DNA from: an uncultured Myxococcales bacterium
GTDB taxonomy: Bacteria > Myxococcota_A > UBA9042 > DTJE01
Assembly (NCBI GenBank): GCA_903936705.1
Contig: CAIZWN010000005.1
Coordinates: 311,883 to 375,882, forward strand
DNA length: 64,000 nt
Direction: 5' to 3'
Shown here: one piece after another, positions 1-8,275 of the stretch
Position numbering within the stretch: position 1 is the stretch's first letter
How the letters are laid out: every line of letters starts with the position of its first letter
Made by a program: the position numbers and the translations under genes
The notes under the pieces: generated by a model
Databases searched by the model: none
What the model saw: the letters and a program-made list of their open reading frames with translations, nothing else
What the model was told of the DNA's origin: nothing

Positions 1-1375
1 CGCGGGCTCCGAAGGTCGCTGCCTCGACCGCCTTCCGAAGGCGCTCGGCCACGGCCAGAACCACGCGGTAGGGCACCTTCGAGAGAATCAGGACGAACTC
101 CTCGCCACCGTAGCGCGCAACCACGTCGTTGGATCGCACAGCCCGCCTCAGCAGCGCGGCTACGCCCTGAAGCACAACGTCGCCAATCGGGTGCCCGAAC
201 TGGTCGTTCACCTTTTTGAAAAAATCGATGTCCATCATGATGACGGCCAGCGAATCCTGGCCCACGGCCGCAGCTGACACCAGTTCCTTCAGACGCCGCT
301 GGAAGTGCGCGTGCACGAAGGTCTGCGTCAGGCCATCGGTGACCGAAGCCTGCCACAATTGGTCGTGCAAACGGGCGTTGTCGATAGCGAACGCAGCCTG
401 GTTGGCAAACAACATGATCAGGTTGACGTCCTCGGCCGAGAAATCGCCCTCTCTCTTGTCGTTGACGTTCAAGACACCGATGACCTGACCACGGGACCTG
501 AGAGGCAGGCTGACCAGCGACGGCGACCGGTAACGGTCGGGGTTGCACCCCCTCAGGCCACCGGTGGCATCGGCAATGTTCCGCAAGAAGACCGGTTCCC
601 CGGTCTGCGCGACACGACCGGAAATTCCCTCGCCTATCTTCCGGACAGCAGTCCGGACCACTTCTTCCGGAACCCCGATTGCCATGCGGATTCGAAGCGT
701 TTCACGCGACTCGTCCAGCAGCATGATCGAGCATGCCGTCGCATCCGACAGACGTGCCACACCGTCCACTATCAGCCGTAGGACTCGGTCAAGATCCAGG
801 GTGCTGGCCAGAGTCTGGCCGACCTCGGCCAGCGTGGTGAGTGCTTCCACACGCAGGTTAAGCGCCGTCTGGGCCCTCATCCCGCGGATCAACGTTGTTG
901 CATGGATGGCCGTCAACCGCAGGAACTTCAGCCGCGTCGAGTCCGGAGGCCCGTCCGACAAACCAGCGACCACCAGCCATCCGACGGTCTGCCCGCCCTG
1001 GACCAGCGGGGTCCAGAACGAACCTTTGCGAAAGGCTGCTGGTGCCGTACGTAACTCGACTTCCCCCTCGTCGGCGGTCACGAACCTGGAATCCTCGCTG
1101 GCCAGCCAAGGCACTATGCCAAGTACAAAAACGCTGTTGTCGCCAGCGGCAACGAGACCCAGTCCATGTGAGGCGACCATGCGCATCAGACCAGACTCTT
1201 CTTCGGCCACGAAGACGCCTGCCTCGGTCGCGTCGGTAAGAAGGGAGGCAACCTCCGCCACCGCGCGCAGCGCCGTGGACAGCGATGACACTTCCTGCGC
1301 TTCGCCCAGCAGCCGCAGCAGGCCCATCACATGTTCAACCTGTTCGGCATTATCGGCCGGCCGGATCACTGGCAT
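1..1375 (-). CDS. GAF-GAF-GGDEF diguanylate cyclase (3' end missing)
   Basis: Predicted cytoplasmic sensor enzyme making cyclic di-GMP from two GTP. In-window protein of 458 residues: two GAF-like domains (about 15-155 and 165-315) and then GGDEF. The active-site motif is GGEEF at 423-427. The metal-binding Asp pair lies near 382 in MMDIDFFKK, and an RxxD inhibitory site (414-417) sits five residues before GGEEF, so product inhibition is expected. The ATG at 1375 follows an in-frame TAG four codons upstream, which fixes the N-terminus. No signal peptide or membrane segment is seen, so the GAF domains probably sense a soluble cue. The coding sequence runs off the window start soon after the motif. 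It is divergent from the acyl-CoA operon. Cyclase activity is inferred from intact motifs. Confidence 0.93.
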   Translation of the reverse strand, partial: MPVIRPADNAEQVEHVMGLLRLLGEAQEVSSLSTALRAVAEVASLLTDATEAGVFVAEEESGLMRMVASHGLGLVAAGDNSVFVLGIVPWLASEDSRFVTADEGEVELRTAPAAFRKGSFWTPLVQGGQTVGWLVVAGLSDGPPDSTRLKFLRLTAIHATTLIRGMRAQTALNLRVEALTTLAEVGQTLASTLDLDRVLRLIVDGVARLSDATACSIMLLDESRETLRIRMAIGVPEEVVRTAVRKIGEGISGRVAQTGEPVFLRNIADATGGLRGCNPDRYRSPSLVSLPLRSRGQVIGVLNVNDKREGDFSAEDVNLIMLFANQAAFAIDNARLHDQLWQASVTDGLTQTFVHAHFQRRLKELVSAAAVGQDSLAVIMMDIDFFKKVNDQFGHPIGDVVLQGVAALLRRAVRSNDVVARYGGEEFVLILSKVPYRVVLAVAERLRKAVEAATFGAR

Positions 1376-1534
1376 TGAAGGACCCTATTCCAGACCCGCG
1401 GCAATCTACCAGGAATGTGGGACTTCCGCAAAGCGAGAACACCTGGACGCGCCCCTGCCGATTCCTTGGTATGACAGCTTCAGGATTGGCTTTGATGCGT
1501 CTGGCGCACTGACCGTATCGAGAGCCGAAAACAT

Positions 1535-1564
1535 GCTTACCGCGCAGTTGCCCTGTGCTAGACT
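1535..1564 (+). promoter_or_regulatory. Possible promoter of the acyl-CoA operon
   Basis: A TAGACT -10-like hexamer lies at 1559-1564, with only a weak -35-like CTTACC at 1536-1541 (spacer 17). It would start transcription about 35 bases before the ATG at 1607. The rest of the 231-base divergent gap shows no clear element. Weak support. Confidence 0.3.
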
Positions 1565-1606
1565 TCTTGCGAATCGATTTTCAACTGCAATTCCACGGAG
1601 GATTCC

Positions 1607-2761
1607 ATGGAGTTCGGCCTGACCCCCGACCAGAGTGCGCTGCGCGAGCAGGTCCTGCGCTTTGCGCGCCAGGAGATCGTCCCGCGCGTCCGCGAACATG
1701 ACCTGGCATCCGAGTTCGACTTCGATTCGTGGCGGAAGCTTGGCGAATACGGAGTGCTCGGACTGAACATACCCGAGGCTTATGGGGGCGGCGGGGCCGA
1801 CGTCATGACCTGCGTGGTGGTCGGCGAAGCACTCGGAGAAGCAGGCGTCGATGGAGGTCTGACTTTGGCGTACGGGGCGCACAGCTTCCTTTGCGCCGAC
1901 ACGATCGCGGCCCACGGCAACGAGGAACAGAAGGCGCTGTATCTGCCTAGGCTTGCCACCGGGGAATGGATCGGTTGCATGGGTCTGACCGAGCCAGGCG
2001 CAGGCTCGGACGCTGCGGCGCTGCGGCTGCGCGCCGAGCGTGTGGATGGAGGATGGCGTCTGAACGGAACCAAGATGTTCATCACGAACGGCCCAATCGC
2101 CGACATCGCGGTCATTTTTGCGCGAACCGACGCCGAGGCCGCCCACGCCGGCATCTCCGCGTTCGTGGTCCGGAAGGGCACTCCTGGCTTCTCGGCCGGC
2201 AAGAACCTGCACAAACTGGGAGTTCGGACTTCGTTGACGTCGGAGTTGGTGTTCGACGACTGCATCATTCCCGAGGAGAACCTTCTGGGAATGGAAGGCA
2301 TGGGATTCTTCGTCGCACTGCAAACGCTTGAGTGGGACCGCAGCGCCCTGCTGGCACCGGCGATCGGCACTACCGGGTTCCTGATCGATCGCTGCTGCCG
2401 TTACGCCGGAGAGCGCGAGCAGTTTGGGCGGCCCATCGCCAGCTTCCAGGCTGTCCGGCACAAGATCGCTGACCTGAAGATCTTCCAGGAGGCCGCGCGG
2501 TCGCTGGTCTACCGCATCGCATGGTGCAAGGACCAGGGACAGCCGATGAACCACCTTGAGGCGTCGGTCGCCAAGCTTTTCGTCGGCGATGCGTCCCTGC
2601 AGCCTACGAACGATGCCGTCGTGTTGCACGGTGGCTACGGTTATTGCGCCGAGTACGACGTCGAAAGGGTTTTCCGGGACTTGCGCATCGCAGCCATTGG
2701 CGGCGGGACGTCGGACATCCAGAAGATGATCATCTCCAGGCTTATGGGCGAGGGGGTGTGA
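1607..2761 (+). CDS. Acyl-CoA dehydrogenase, isovaleryl-CoA dehydrogenase-like
   Basis: FAD enzyme predicted to oxidise a short branched acyl-CoA to the 2,3-enoyl-CoA, the step before the carboxylase encoded downstream. 384 residues, a usual length for the family, with the N-terminal helical domain, a beta-domain with the flavin motif TEPGAGSD (128-135), and the C-terminal helical domain ending GGGTSDIQ (365-372). The usual catalytic Glu before GT is Gly366. By hand alignment Asp244 of LEWDR falls where isovaleryl-CoA dehydrogenases carry their helix-G Glu, so the base may be unusual. SD GGAGG precedes the ATG. Its stop shares one base with the next start, which suggests a heteromeric partner. 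The exact substrate is inferred from context. Confidence 0.88.
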   Translation: MEFGLTPDQSALREQVLRFARQEIVPRVREHDLASEFDFDSWRKLGEYGVLGLNIPEAYGGGGADVMTCVVVGEALGEAGVDGGLTLAYGAHSFLCADTIAAHGNEEQKALYLPRLATGEWIGCMGLTEPGAGSDAAALRLRAERVDGGWRLNGTKMFITNGPIADIAVIFARTDAEAAHAGISAFVVRKGTPGFSAGKNLHKLGVRTSLTSELVFDDCIIPEENLLGMEGMGFFVALQTLEWDRSALLAPAIGTTGFLIDRCCRYAGEREQFGRPIASFQAVRHKIADLKIFQEAARSLVYRIAWCKDQGQPMNHLEASVAKLFVGDASLQPTNDAVVLHGGYGYCAEYDVERVFRDLRIAAIGGGTSDIQKMIISRLMGEGV

Positions 2762-3825
2762 TGGACTTCCAGCAGGGAGAACAGGAACGCGAGAATGGCG
2801 CACGGATCGCGAAGATCCTGGCAACCTTCATGGATCGGGTCGAGGCGATGGAACTGGCTGATGTCCCCGCGGCCAGGGGGATATTGTTGCAGATGCAGGC
2901 GGCCCTCGCCGCCGAGGATGTCGGGCGTGCCTTGGACGACCAGGGCGCCTGGCCTCAGGCAATCGCGAACGGCCTCGATGTGGCAAAGGTATCGACGTCG
3001 CTGTTCCTGGCCCTGCAGGCGACACGCCAGTGCGCGATGATCGCTGGGGGCGGGCCGCACGATCGGATCGGGGCGGTTGCACTTACCGAACCCGGCGGAC
3101 CGCGCGCGGCTTCGGTCAGGCTGGCGGGCCCGCCCTGGCGCCTGAACGGCAGGAAGGCGTTCGTGACGAACGGGCCCGTCGCCGACGTCCTGGCTGTATT
3201 CGCGGCGGCTGATGGCCGGGAGGTCGCCTGCGTGATTCCCGCTGATTCACCAGGCGTGACCCGCGGACCTCGGATCGCGATGCCTGGACTGAACGGGCTG
3301 ACCGTGTGCGACATCGAGTTTTCGGATGTCGATGTCCAGCCCGAACACATCATCGAGTTTGCAGGAAAACCGAACCCCAGAGAACGGTACGTACTGGACG
3401 CCGACCTGACCGCGGCCTTCGCCTGCGTCGGCTTGATGCACCGGGTCCTGGGCGCTGCCATGGCCCACGCCTCACAGCACGAGCGCGGGGGGCGCCCCGT
3501 GCTGAAGTACCAGGAGGTCGGATTCAAGCTGGCCGAGATGCTGACGGCAACACACGCCGCCGACCTGCTGGCCATGCGGGCCACATGGATGGCCCTGACC
3601 GGCAACCCCGAGGCGGCGACGCTGGTACGCTGCGCACGGGTCTTCTGCGCCGAGAACGCCGAGCGCGTCGCCATCGGGGCAATGCAGGTTGCGGCCGGCC
3701 AGGGCTATGTGGCAGGGGGGTTGTTCGAGCGCGCCTGGCGGGACGTCCGGGGCCTGGCCGTGGCCGGCACGACACTGGAAGTTGCAAGGATGGCGATCGC
3801 TGACGAGCTGCTGGGACGCGTGTAG
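2761..3825 (+). CDS. Divergent, N-terminally reduced acyl-CoA dehydrogenase homologue
   Basis: 354 residues. The middle beta-domain and C-terminal helical domain are recognisable: TEPGG at 109-113 replaces TEPGAGSD, and AGTTLEV at 335-341 replaces the EGTSEI motif. The roughly 95 N-terminal residues do not resemble an intact helical domain. No Glu is present at either known catalytic-base position, so independent catalysis is doubtful. Its ATG overlaps the stop of the preceding dehydrogenase (TGATG), implying translational coupling. A plausible role is the non-catalytic subunit of an alpha2beta2 dehydrogenase, as known for some actinobacterial steroid-pathway FadE pairs, or a structural relic. 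Start chosen by the overlap; a longer in-frame version would run deep into the upstream gene. Confidence 0.72.
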   Translation: MDFQQGEQERENGARIAKILATFMDRVEAMELADVPAARGILLQMQAALAAEDVGRALDDQGAWPQAIANGLDVAKVSTSLFLALQATRQCAMIAGGGPHDRIGAVALTEPGGPRAASVRLAGPPWRLNGRKAFVTNGPVADVLAVFAAADGREVACVIPADSPGVTRGPRIAMPGLNGLTVCDIEFSDVDVQPEHIIEFAGKPNPRERYVLDADLTAAFACVGLMHRVLGAAMAHASQHERGGRPVLKYQEVGFKLAEMLTATHAADLLAMRATWMALTGNPEAATLVRCARVFCAENAERVAIGAMQVAAGQGYVAGGLFERAWRDVRGLAVAGTTLEVARMAIADELLGRV

Positions 3826-3834
3826 GGGGGGGTA

Positions 3835-5451
3835 ATGGGCATCATCGAGACCGCCGTCGACACAGGCAGCGACGCCTACCGCGAGAACCGCGAGGCAATG
3901 CTGAAGCTGGTCGAGGAGTTGGGCCGCGAGCTGAAGACCGCCCGCGAGGAGCGCAGCGATCGCGCCCGCAAGCGCAACGCTGAACTTGGAAAGTTGTCGG
4001 TACAGCAGCGCCTGGATCGCCTGCTGGACCCTGACTCTCCATGGCTGGAGATTGCACCGCTGGCGGCCCGTGGCATGTACGAGGGCGACGTACACGGCGC
4101 CGGCAGCCGGGCTGGTATCGGGGTCATCCACGGGCGAGAAGTCGTGGTGCTGGCAAACGACCCGATGATAAAGGGCGGCACCGTGTACCCGATGGGCGTC
4201 AAGAAGACACTGCGCATGCAGGCCATCGCGATGGAGAACCACCTCCCGATGGTCACCCTTGTGGACTCGGGGGGGGCATACCTGCCACTGCAGTCCGAGA
4301 TTTTCCCGGACATCGACGACGGAGGCAGGATCTTCTACAACCAGGCGTTGATGTCGAAGGCGAACATCCCGCAAGTAACCGCCGTGATGGGCCTGTGCAC
4401 GGCGGGCGGCGCGTATATTCCGGCAATGTCCGACCACGTGGTGCACGTAAGCGGCACAGGAGCAATCTTTCTGGGCGGACCGCCCCTGGTGAAAGCCGCC
4501 ACTGGCGAAGACGTGACCGCCGAAGACCTGGGCGGTGCAATGGTCCACTGCCGCGATTCGGGGGTTTCCGACTACTTTGCCGAGGACGACGCCGATGCCA
4601 TGCGCATCGTCCGGGACATTTTCCTGACGATCCCAGCAAATTCAAAGGCACGCGTGCCTTGCCGCGCTGCGACGGATCCGCTGTGCGACCCTTCCGAGCT
4701 GTACGGAATCGTCCCGAAAAGCACGACCATCGGCTATGACTGCCGGGAGGTGATCGCCCGCATCGTGGACGGGTCCGAGTTTCACGAGTTCAAGGCGTTG
4801 TACGGGCCGACACTGGTGTGCGGCTGGGCGTGGATCCACGGCTACGAGGTTGGCATCCTTGGAAACAACGGCGTGCTGTTCTCGGACAGCTCGCTGAAGG
4901 CTACGCAGTTCATACAACTGTGCGACCGCATGGGAATCCCGCTGGTATTCCTGCAGAACATCAACGGGTACATCATCGGCCGCGAGTACGAGCAACGCGG
5001 TATCACCAAGGACGGCCACAAGATGGTCAACGCCGTCGCGACCTCGACCGTTCCAAAGTTCACTGTGATCCTTGGCGCGTCCTTCGGAGCGGGCAACTAC
5101 GGCATGTGCGGACGCGCCTACTCGCCGCGCTTCCTGTGGATGTGGCCCAATGCCAAGATCGGCGTCATGGGCGGCGAGCAGGCTGCGCAGGTCCTGATCT
5201 CGGTCAAGAACGACCAGTTCGCACGCGAAGGCCAGGACCCGCTGCCGCCTGAATTCGAGCAGTCCATCAAGGAGACAATCGTCGAACAGGCGGACAAGGA
5301 TGGCAACGCCTACCACAGCACCGCGAACTTATGGGACGACGGAATAATTGACCCGGTGAAGACGCGCGACGTGCTGGGACTGGCGATCTCGGCATCACTG
5401 AACGCGCCTCTGGAGGGTCGCAAAGTCGGCTATGGGACCTTCCGGATGTAG
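3835..5451 (+). CDS. Acyl-CoA carboxylase carboxyltransferase (methylcrotonyl-CoA type, beta)
   Basis: Transfers the carboxyl group from carboxybiotin to an enoyl-CoA; the methylcrotonyl-CoA carboxylase beta subunit is the closest family I recognise. 538 residues, the expected length. Crotonase-type N- and C-halves are present. Landmarks include SGGAYLPLQSEIFPD and CTAGGAYIPAMSDH in the N-half, FLGGPPLVKAATGE, then FLQNINGYIIGREYE and GASFGAGNYGMCGRAYSPRF in the C-half, all typical of MCC beta rather than PccB. It is preceded by a run of G serving as SD and lies nine bases after the dehydrogenase-like gene. It works with the biotin carboxylase and carrier encoded next. Geranyl-CoA carboxylase is the main alternative. 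Confidence 0.92.
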   Translation: MGIIETAVDTGSDAYRENREAMLKLVEELGRELKTAREERSDRARKRNAELGKLSVQQRLDRLLDPDSPWLEIAPLAARGMYEGDVHGAGSRAGIGVIHGREVVVLANDPMIKGGTVYPMGVKKTLRMQAIAMENHLPMVTLVDSGGAYLPLQSEIFPDIDDGGRIFYNQALMSKANIPQVTAVMGLCTAGGAYIPAMSDHVVHVSGTGAIFLGGPPLVKAATGEDVTAEDLGGAMVHCRDSGVSDYFAEDDADAMRIVRDIFLTIPANSKARVPCRAATDPLCDPSELYGIVPKSTTIGYDCREVIARIVDGSEFHEFKALYGPTLVCGWAWIHGYEVGILGNNGVLFSDSSLKATQFIQLCDRMGIPLVFLQNINGYIIGREYEQRGITKDGHKMVNAVATSTVPKFTVILGASFGAGNYGMCGRAYSPRFLWMWPNAKIGVMGGEQAAQVLISVKNDQFAREGQDPLPPEFEQSIKETIVEQADKDGNAYHSTANLWDDGIIDPVKTRDVLGLAISASLNAPLEGRKVGYGTFRM

Positions 5452-5460
5452 GGGGATGTC

Positions 5461-6969
5461 GTGTTCCGAAGCGTACTGGTCGCTAACCGGGGTGAGATCG
5501 CCGTCCGGATCATTCGGACCCTGCGCGAAATGGGCATCCGCAGCGTGGCCGTTTACTCGGAGGCGGACCGTCAATCGCTGCACGTCGCAACAGCCGACGA
5601 AGCTGTTTGCATCGGCAAGGCCCCCCCGGCTGACAGCTACCTGAGCATCGACAGCATCGTCGCGGCCGCCAGACAGTGCGGGGCCGAGGCCGTCCACCCC
5701 GGATACGGTTTTCTTTCCGAGAACCCCAGGTTTGCGCGGGCAGTCGCAGGTGCCGGCCTCGCGTTCATCGGCCCGCCAGCAGACGTGATGGAACGCCTGG
5801 GCGACAAGACAGCTGCACGCCGCTTGATGCACGAAAGGGGGGTGCCCATCATCCCTGGCATGACCCGGCCGTCGGACGACCCGGAACTGTTGGCTGCGTT
5901 CGCCGATGAAATTGGCTACCCGGTACTGGTCAAGGCATCGATGGGCGGCGGCGGCAAGGGGATGCGCGTAGTGGGCTGCGCCCGGGAATTACGCGAGGCT
6001 GCCGCATTGGCCTCGGGTGAGGCACAAGCCGCGTTCGGCGACGGAGCCATCTACCTCGAGAAGTACCTGGATCGTCCACGGCACATCGAGATCCAGGTGC
6101 TGGCTGACGCCCTCGGGAACACGGTGCATTTGTTCGAGCGCGAATGCTCGATCCAGAGACGCCATCAGAAGGTCATCGAGGAGACTCCATCAACGGCACT
6201 GGACGCCGGACTGCGCGATCGGATGGGACGTGCCGCAGTGACAGCCGCGAAGGCAGCCGGTTACGTGAACGCCGGAACAGTCGAGTTCCTGCTGGCGCGG
6301 GATGGTTCGTTCCACTTCCTTGAGGTCAACACGCGCCTGCAGGTCGAGCATCCGATTACCGAGATGACCACCGGGCTGGACCTCGTCCGCTTGCAGGTGG
6401 AAATCGCGGCCGGTGCGACGCTGCCCTTCAGGCAGGAGGATGTTTCGACACGGGGCCACGCCATCGAGTGCCGACTCTATGCCGAGGACCCCGGGGCAGG
6501 CTTCCTGCCGTCGCCAGGAAGGGTGGCCCTGGCGCGGATGCCCGAAGGGCCGGGGGTTCGGCTGGATAGCGGGATTACGACCGGGTCCGACGTGCCGATT
6601 CATTACGACCCGATCCTGGCCAAACTGATCGTGCATGCCTCGGACCGCTCGGCAGCGATCGCGAGAATGCTGCGGGCGCTGGAAGAGTGCGTGATTCTTG
6701 GCGTGCGTACACCTGTCGACTACCTGATGGACGTGCTGCGCCTGGCGCCTTTCGCGGCAGGAGACACCCATACCCAATTCCTGGAAGAACACATGGCCGA
6801 CTGGCGGCCAGCACCCCCGAACCTGGCGCTGGCGGCTGCCGGCTATGTGCTGGAACGACGTGCGATGCAAGCCGGAGGCGTGGTCGGAACTGGCGGCGGT
6901 GCCGAAGGATTGGACGCGAATTCTCCATGGCGGCGACTGGGCGCATGGGACCTGGGAGGTCGCTCGTGA
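5461..6969 (+). CDS. Biotin carboxylase subunit of acyl-CoA carboxylase
   Basis: ATP-dependent carboxylation of carrier-bound biotin. 502 residues from a GTG start with a G-rich SD about nine bases upstream. Order: N-terminal domain (LVANRGEIAVRI), ATP-grasp with KASMGGGGKGM at 158-168, catalytic segment with EVNTRLQVEHPITE, and the C-terminal biotin carboxylase domain. Unlike the fused methylcrotonyl-CoA carboxylase alpha chain (about 650 residues), it stops after the carboxylase domain. The biotin-transfer and carrier parts are a separate gene overlapping by four bases (GTGA). The chain therefore looks split at a domain boundary, with the pieces expected to assemble with the carboxyltransferase. 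Confidence 0.92.
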   Translation: MFRSVLVANRGEIAVRIIRTLREMGIRSVAVYSEADRQSLHVATADEAVCIGKAPPADSYLSIDSIVAAARQCGAEAVHPGYGFLSENPRFARAVAGAGLAFIGPPADVMERLGDKTAARRLMHERGVPIIPGMTRPSDDPELLAAFADEIGYPVLVKASMGGGGKGMRVVGCARELREAAALASGEAQAAFGDGAIYLEKYLDRPRHIEIQVLADALGNTVHLFERECSIQRRHQKVIEETPSTALDAGLRDRMGRAAVTAAKAAGYVNAGTVEFLLARDGSFHFLEVNTRLQVEHPITEMTTGLDLVRLQVEIAAGATLPFRQEDVSTRGHAIECRLYAEDPGAGFLPSPGRVALARMPEGPGVRLDSGITTGSDVPIHYDPILAKLIVHASDRSAAIARMLRALEECVILGVRTPVDYLMDVLRLAPFAAGDTHTQFLEEHMADWRPAPPNLALAAAGYVLERRAMQAGGVVGTGGGAEGLDANSPWRRLGAWDLGGRS

Positions 6970-7496
6970 GGATGAAGCTGCGGGCGGACGATCGTGTGTT
7001 CGAGGTGACCACCGGCGGTGATGGAGCGAACGGTGGGATGGGGCTATCCATCGACGGCCATCCTTCGGAGGTCTGCGTCATAGCCTCGTCGGCAGGGCGC
7101 CATTCGGTGAATGCTGGACAGCGCTCTCACGTGCTGTACACGGCGCCCGCTGGTTCAGGAGGCACGTGGGTCTGGTGCGAAGGACAGGCCTGGCGAGTAT
7201 CCGACGCCGAGTCCGAGGGACGGTCAACAGGCAGGGGACCAAGCGGCCTCGGGGCCGGAGTTACCCCCCCAATGCCCGGCGTGGTCGTCAGGATCCTGGT
7301 TGAGGTAGGCCAACGCGTCACACGCCGGCAGGCACTGGTAGTGGTCTCGGCCATGAAGATGGAGACGTCACTGGTTGCCGCGCACGACGGGGTCGTGACC
7401 GGCATCCGCACCAGCGTTGGAACCAGCGTACGCCCGGGCGAGATCCTGGTCGAGGTTCAGCCTGACGAACCCGGAGGGGACGATGCAAGGCGATGA
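6966..7496 (+). CDS. Biotin carboxyl carrier subunit with biotin-transfer-like N-domain
   Basis: 176 residues. The C-terminal part is a biotinyl domain with AMKMET, biotin attachment predicted at Lys131. The preceding Gly/Pro-containing stretch (about 80-104) is a flexible linker. Residues 1-80 correspond in position to the BT domain that joins BC and carrier regions in fused alpha chains, though they are poorly conserved. The GTG start overlaps the biotin carboxylase stop and has GGAGG six bases upstream; the ATG two codons later is a less well spaced alternative. It carries carboxybiotin between the two catalytic subunits encoded upstream. Confidence 0.87.
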   Translation: MRMKLRADDRVFEVTTGGDGANGGMGLSIDGHPSEVCVIASSAGRHSVNAGQRSHVLYTAPAGSGGTWVWCEGQAWRVSDAESEGRSTGRGPSGLGAGVTPPMPGVVVRILVEVGQRVTRRQALVVVSAMKMETSLVAAHDGVVTGIRTSVGTSVRPGEILVEVQPDEPGGDDARR

Positions 7497-8256
7497 AGTG
7501 CTGTATGAAGTACGGTCGGGGACTGCCCGCCTTACGCTGAACCGCGAAGCCAGCCGGAATTCACTGGACGCCGGGACGATCGGCCTGATGGACGCGGCCC
7601 TGGACAGTGCCCTGGCCGACGACACCGTGCGCGCCGTTTGCATCACAGGGATTGGAGACCGAGTGTTCTGCTCGGGTGCGGACCTCGGGTCGGCGTTGGC
7701 CGGCGGTGATCCGTCCGAGGGACCGCGACGTTACGCGTTGCTGCTGCGCCGGATCCTGGACTTCCCGAAGCCGGTGGTGGCGCGGGTCAACGGACACTGC
7801 ATGGGCGGCGGGCTGGGCCTGATGCTGGCCTGCGACCTGGCTTTCGCCCGCGAGGGGATCCGCATCGGCACGCCTGAAGTCAAAGTCGGCCTGTTTCCAA
7901 TGATGGTAGCGCCACTGCTGCTGCGCGCCGTCCCTCGCCAGCGGGCCATGGAGATGATGCTTACCGGTGAGCCCGTGGACGCAGTTGAGGCCCAGCGCAT
8001 CGGCCTGGTATCGCGGGTCGTCCCCTCGGCCGAGTTCGATACCACCGTGGACTCGGTCCTTGCCGCCATATGTGCAAACGCGCCCGTCGCGATTCGGATG
8101 GGCCGCCAGGCTATTCGCGAAGTCGAGGGCGGCAAGCCAGGCACATTGCTGGAATTGATGTCTGGCAAGCTTCTTGATTTGCTGCAAACCGAGGACGCGG
8201 CCGAAGGCCTGACTGCCTTCCTCGAAAAGCGTCCCCCCAAGTGGAAGGGAAGGTAG
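7483..8256 (+). CDS. Enoyl-CoA hydratase/isomerase family protein
   Basis: 257-residue crotonase-fold enzyme, probably hydrating the carboxylated enoyl-CoA (3-methylglutaconyl-CoA if the pathway is leucine-like). The oxyanion-hole elements CSGADLG and HCMGGGLGLMLACD are visible, followed by the C-terminal trimerisation helices. The ATG at 7483 has GGAGGGG just upstream and overlaps the carrier gene by 14 bases; the longer in-frame version would begin inside the biotinyl domain. Position in the operon, after the carboxylase and before the cleavage enzyme, supports the role. General enoyl-CoA hydratase is the alternative. Confidence 0.88.
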   Translation: MQGDEVLYEVRSGTARLTLNREASRNSLDAGTIGLMDAALDSALADDTVRAVCITGIGDRVFCSGADLGSALAGGDPSEGPRRYALLLRRILDFPKPVVARVNGHCMGGGLGLMLACDLAFAREGIRIGTPEVKVGLFPMMVAPLLLRAVPRQRAMEMMLTGEPVDAVEAQRIGLVSRVVPSAEFDTTVDSVLAAICANAPVAIRMGRQAIREVEGGKPGTLLELMSGKLLDLLQTEDAAEGLTAFLEKRPPKWKGR

Positions 8257-8275
8257 AACAAACGGAGGCATCACG

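Noticed and set aside
1406-2824. Long open frame antisense to the first acyl-CoA dehydrogenase
   Set aside because: It mirrors a clear conserved gene, has no recognisable motif and arises from high GC codon structure.
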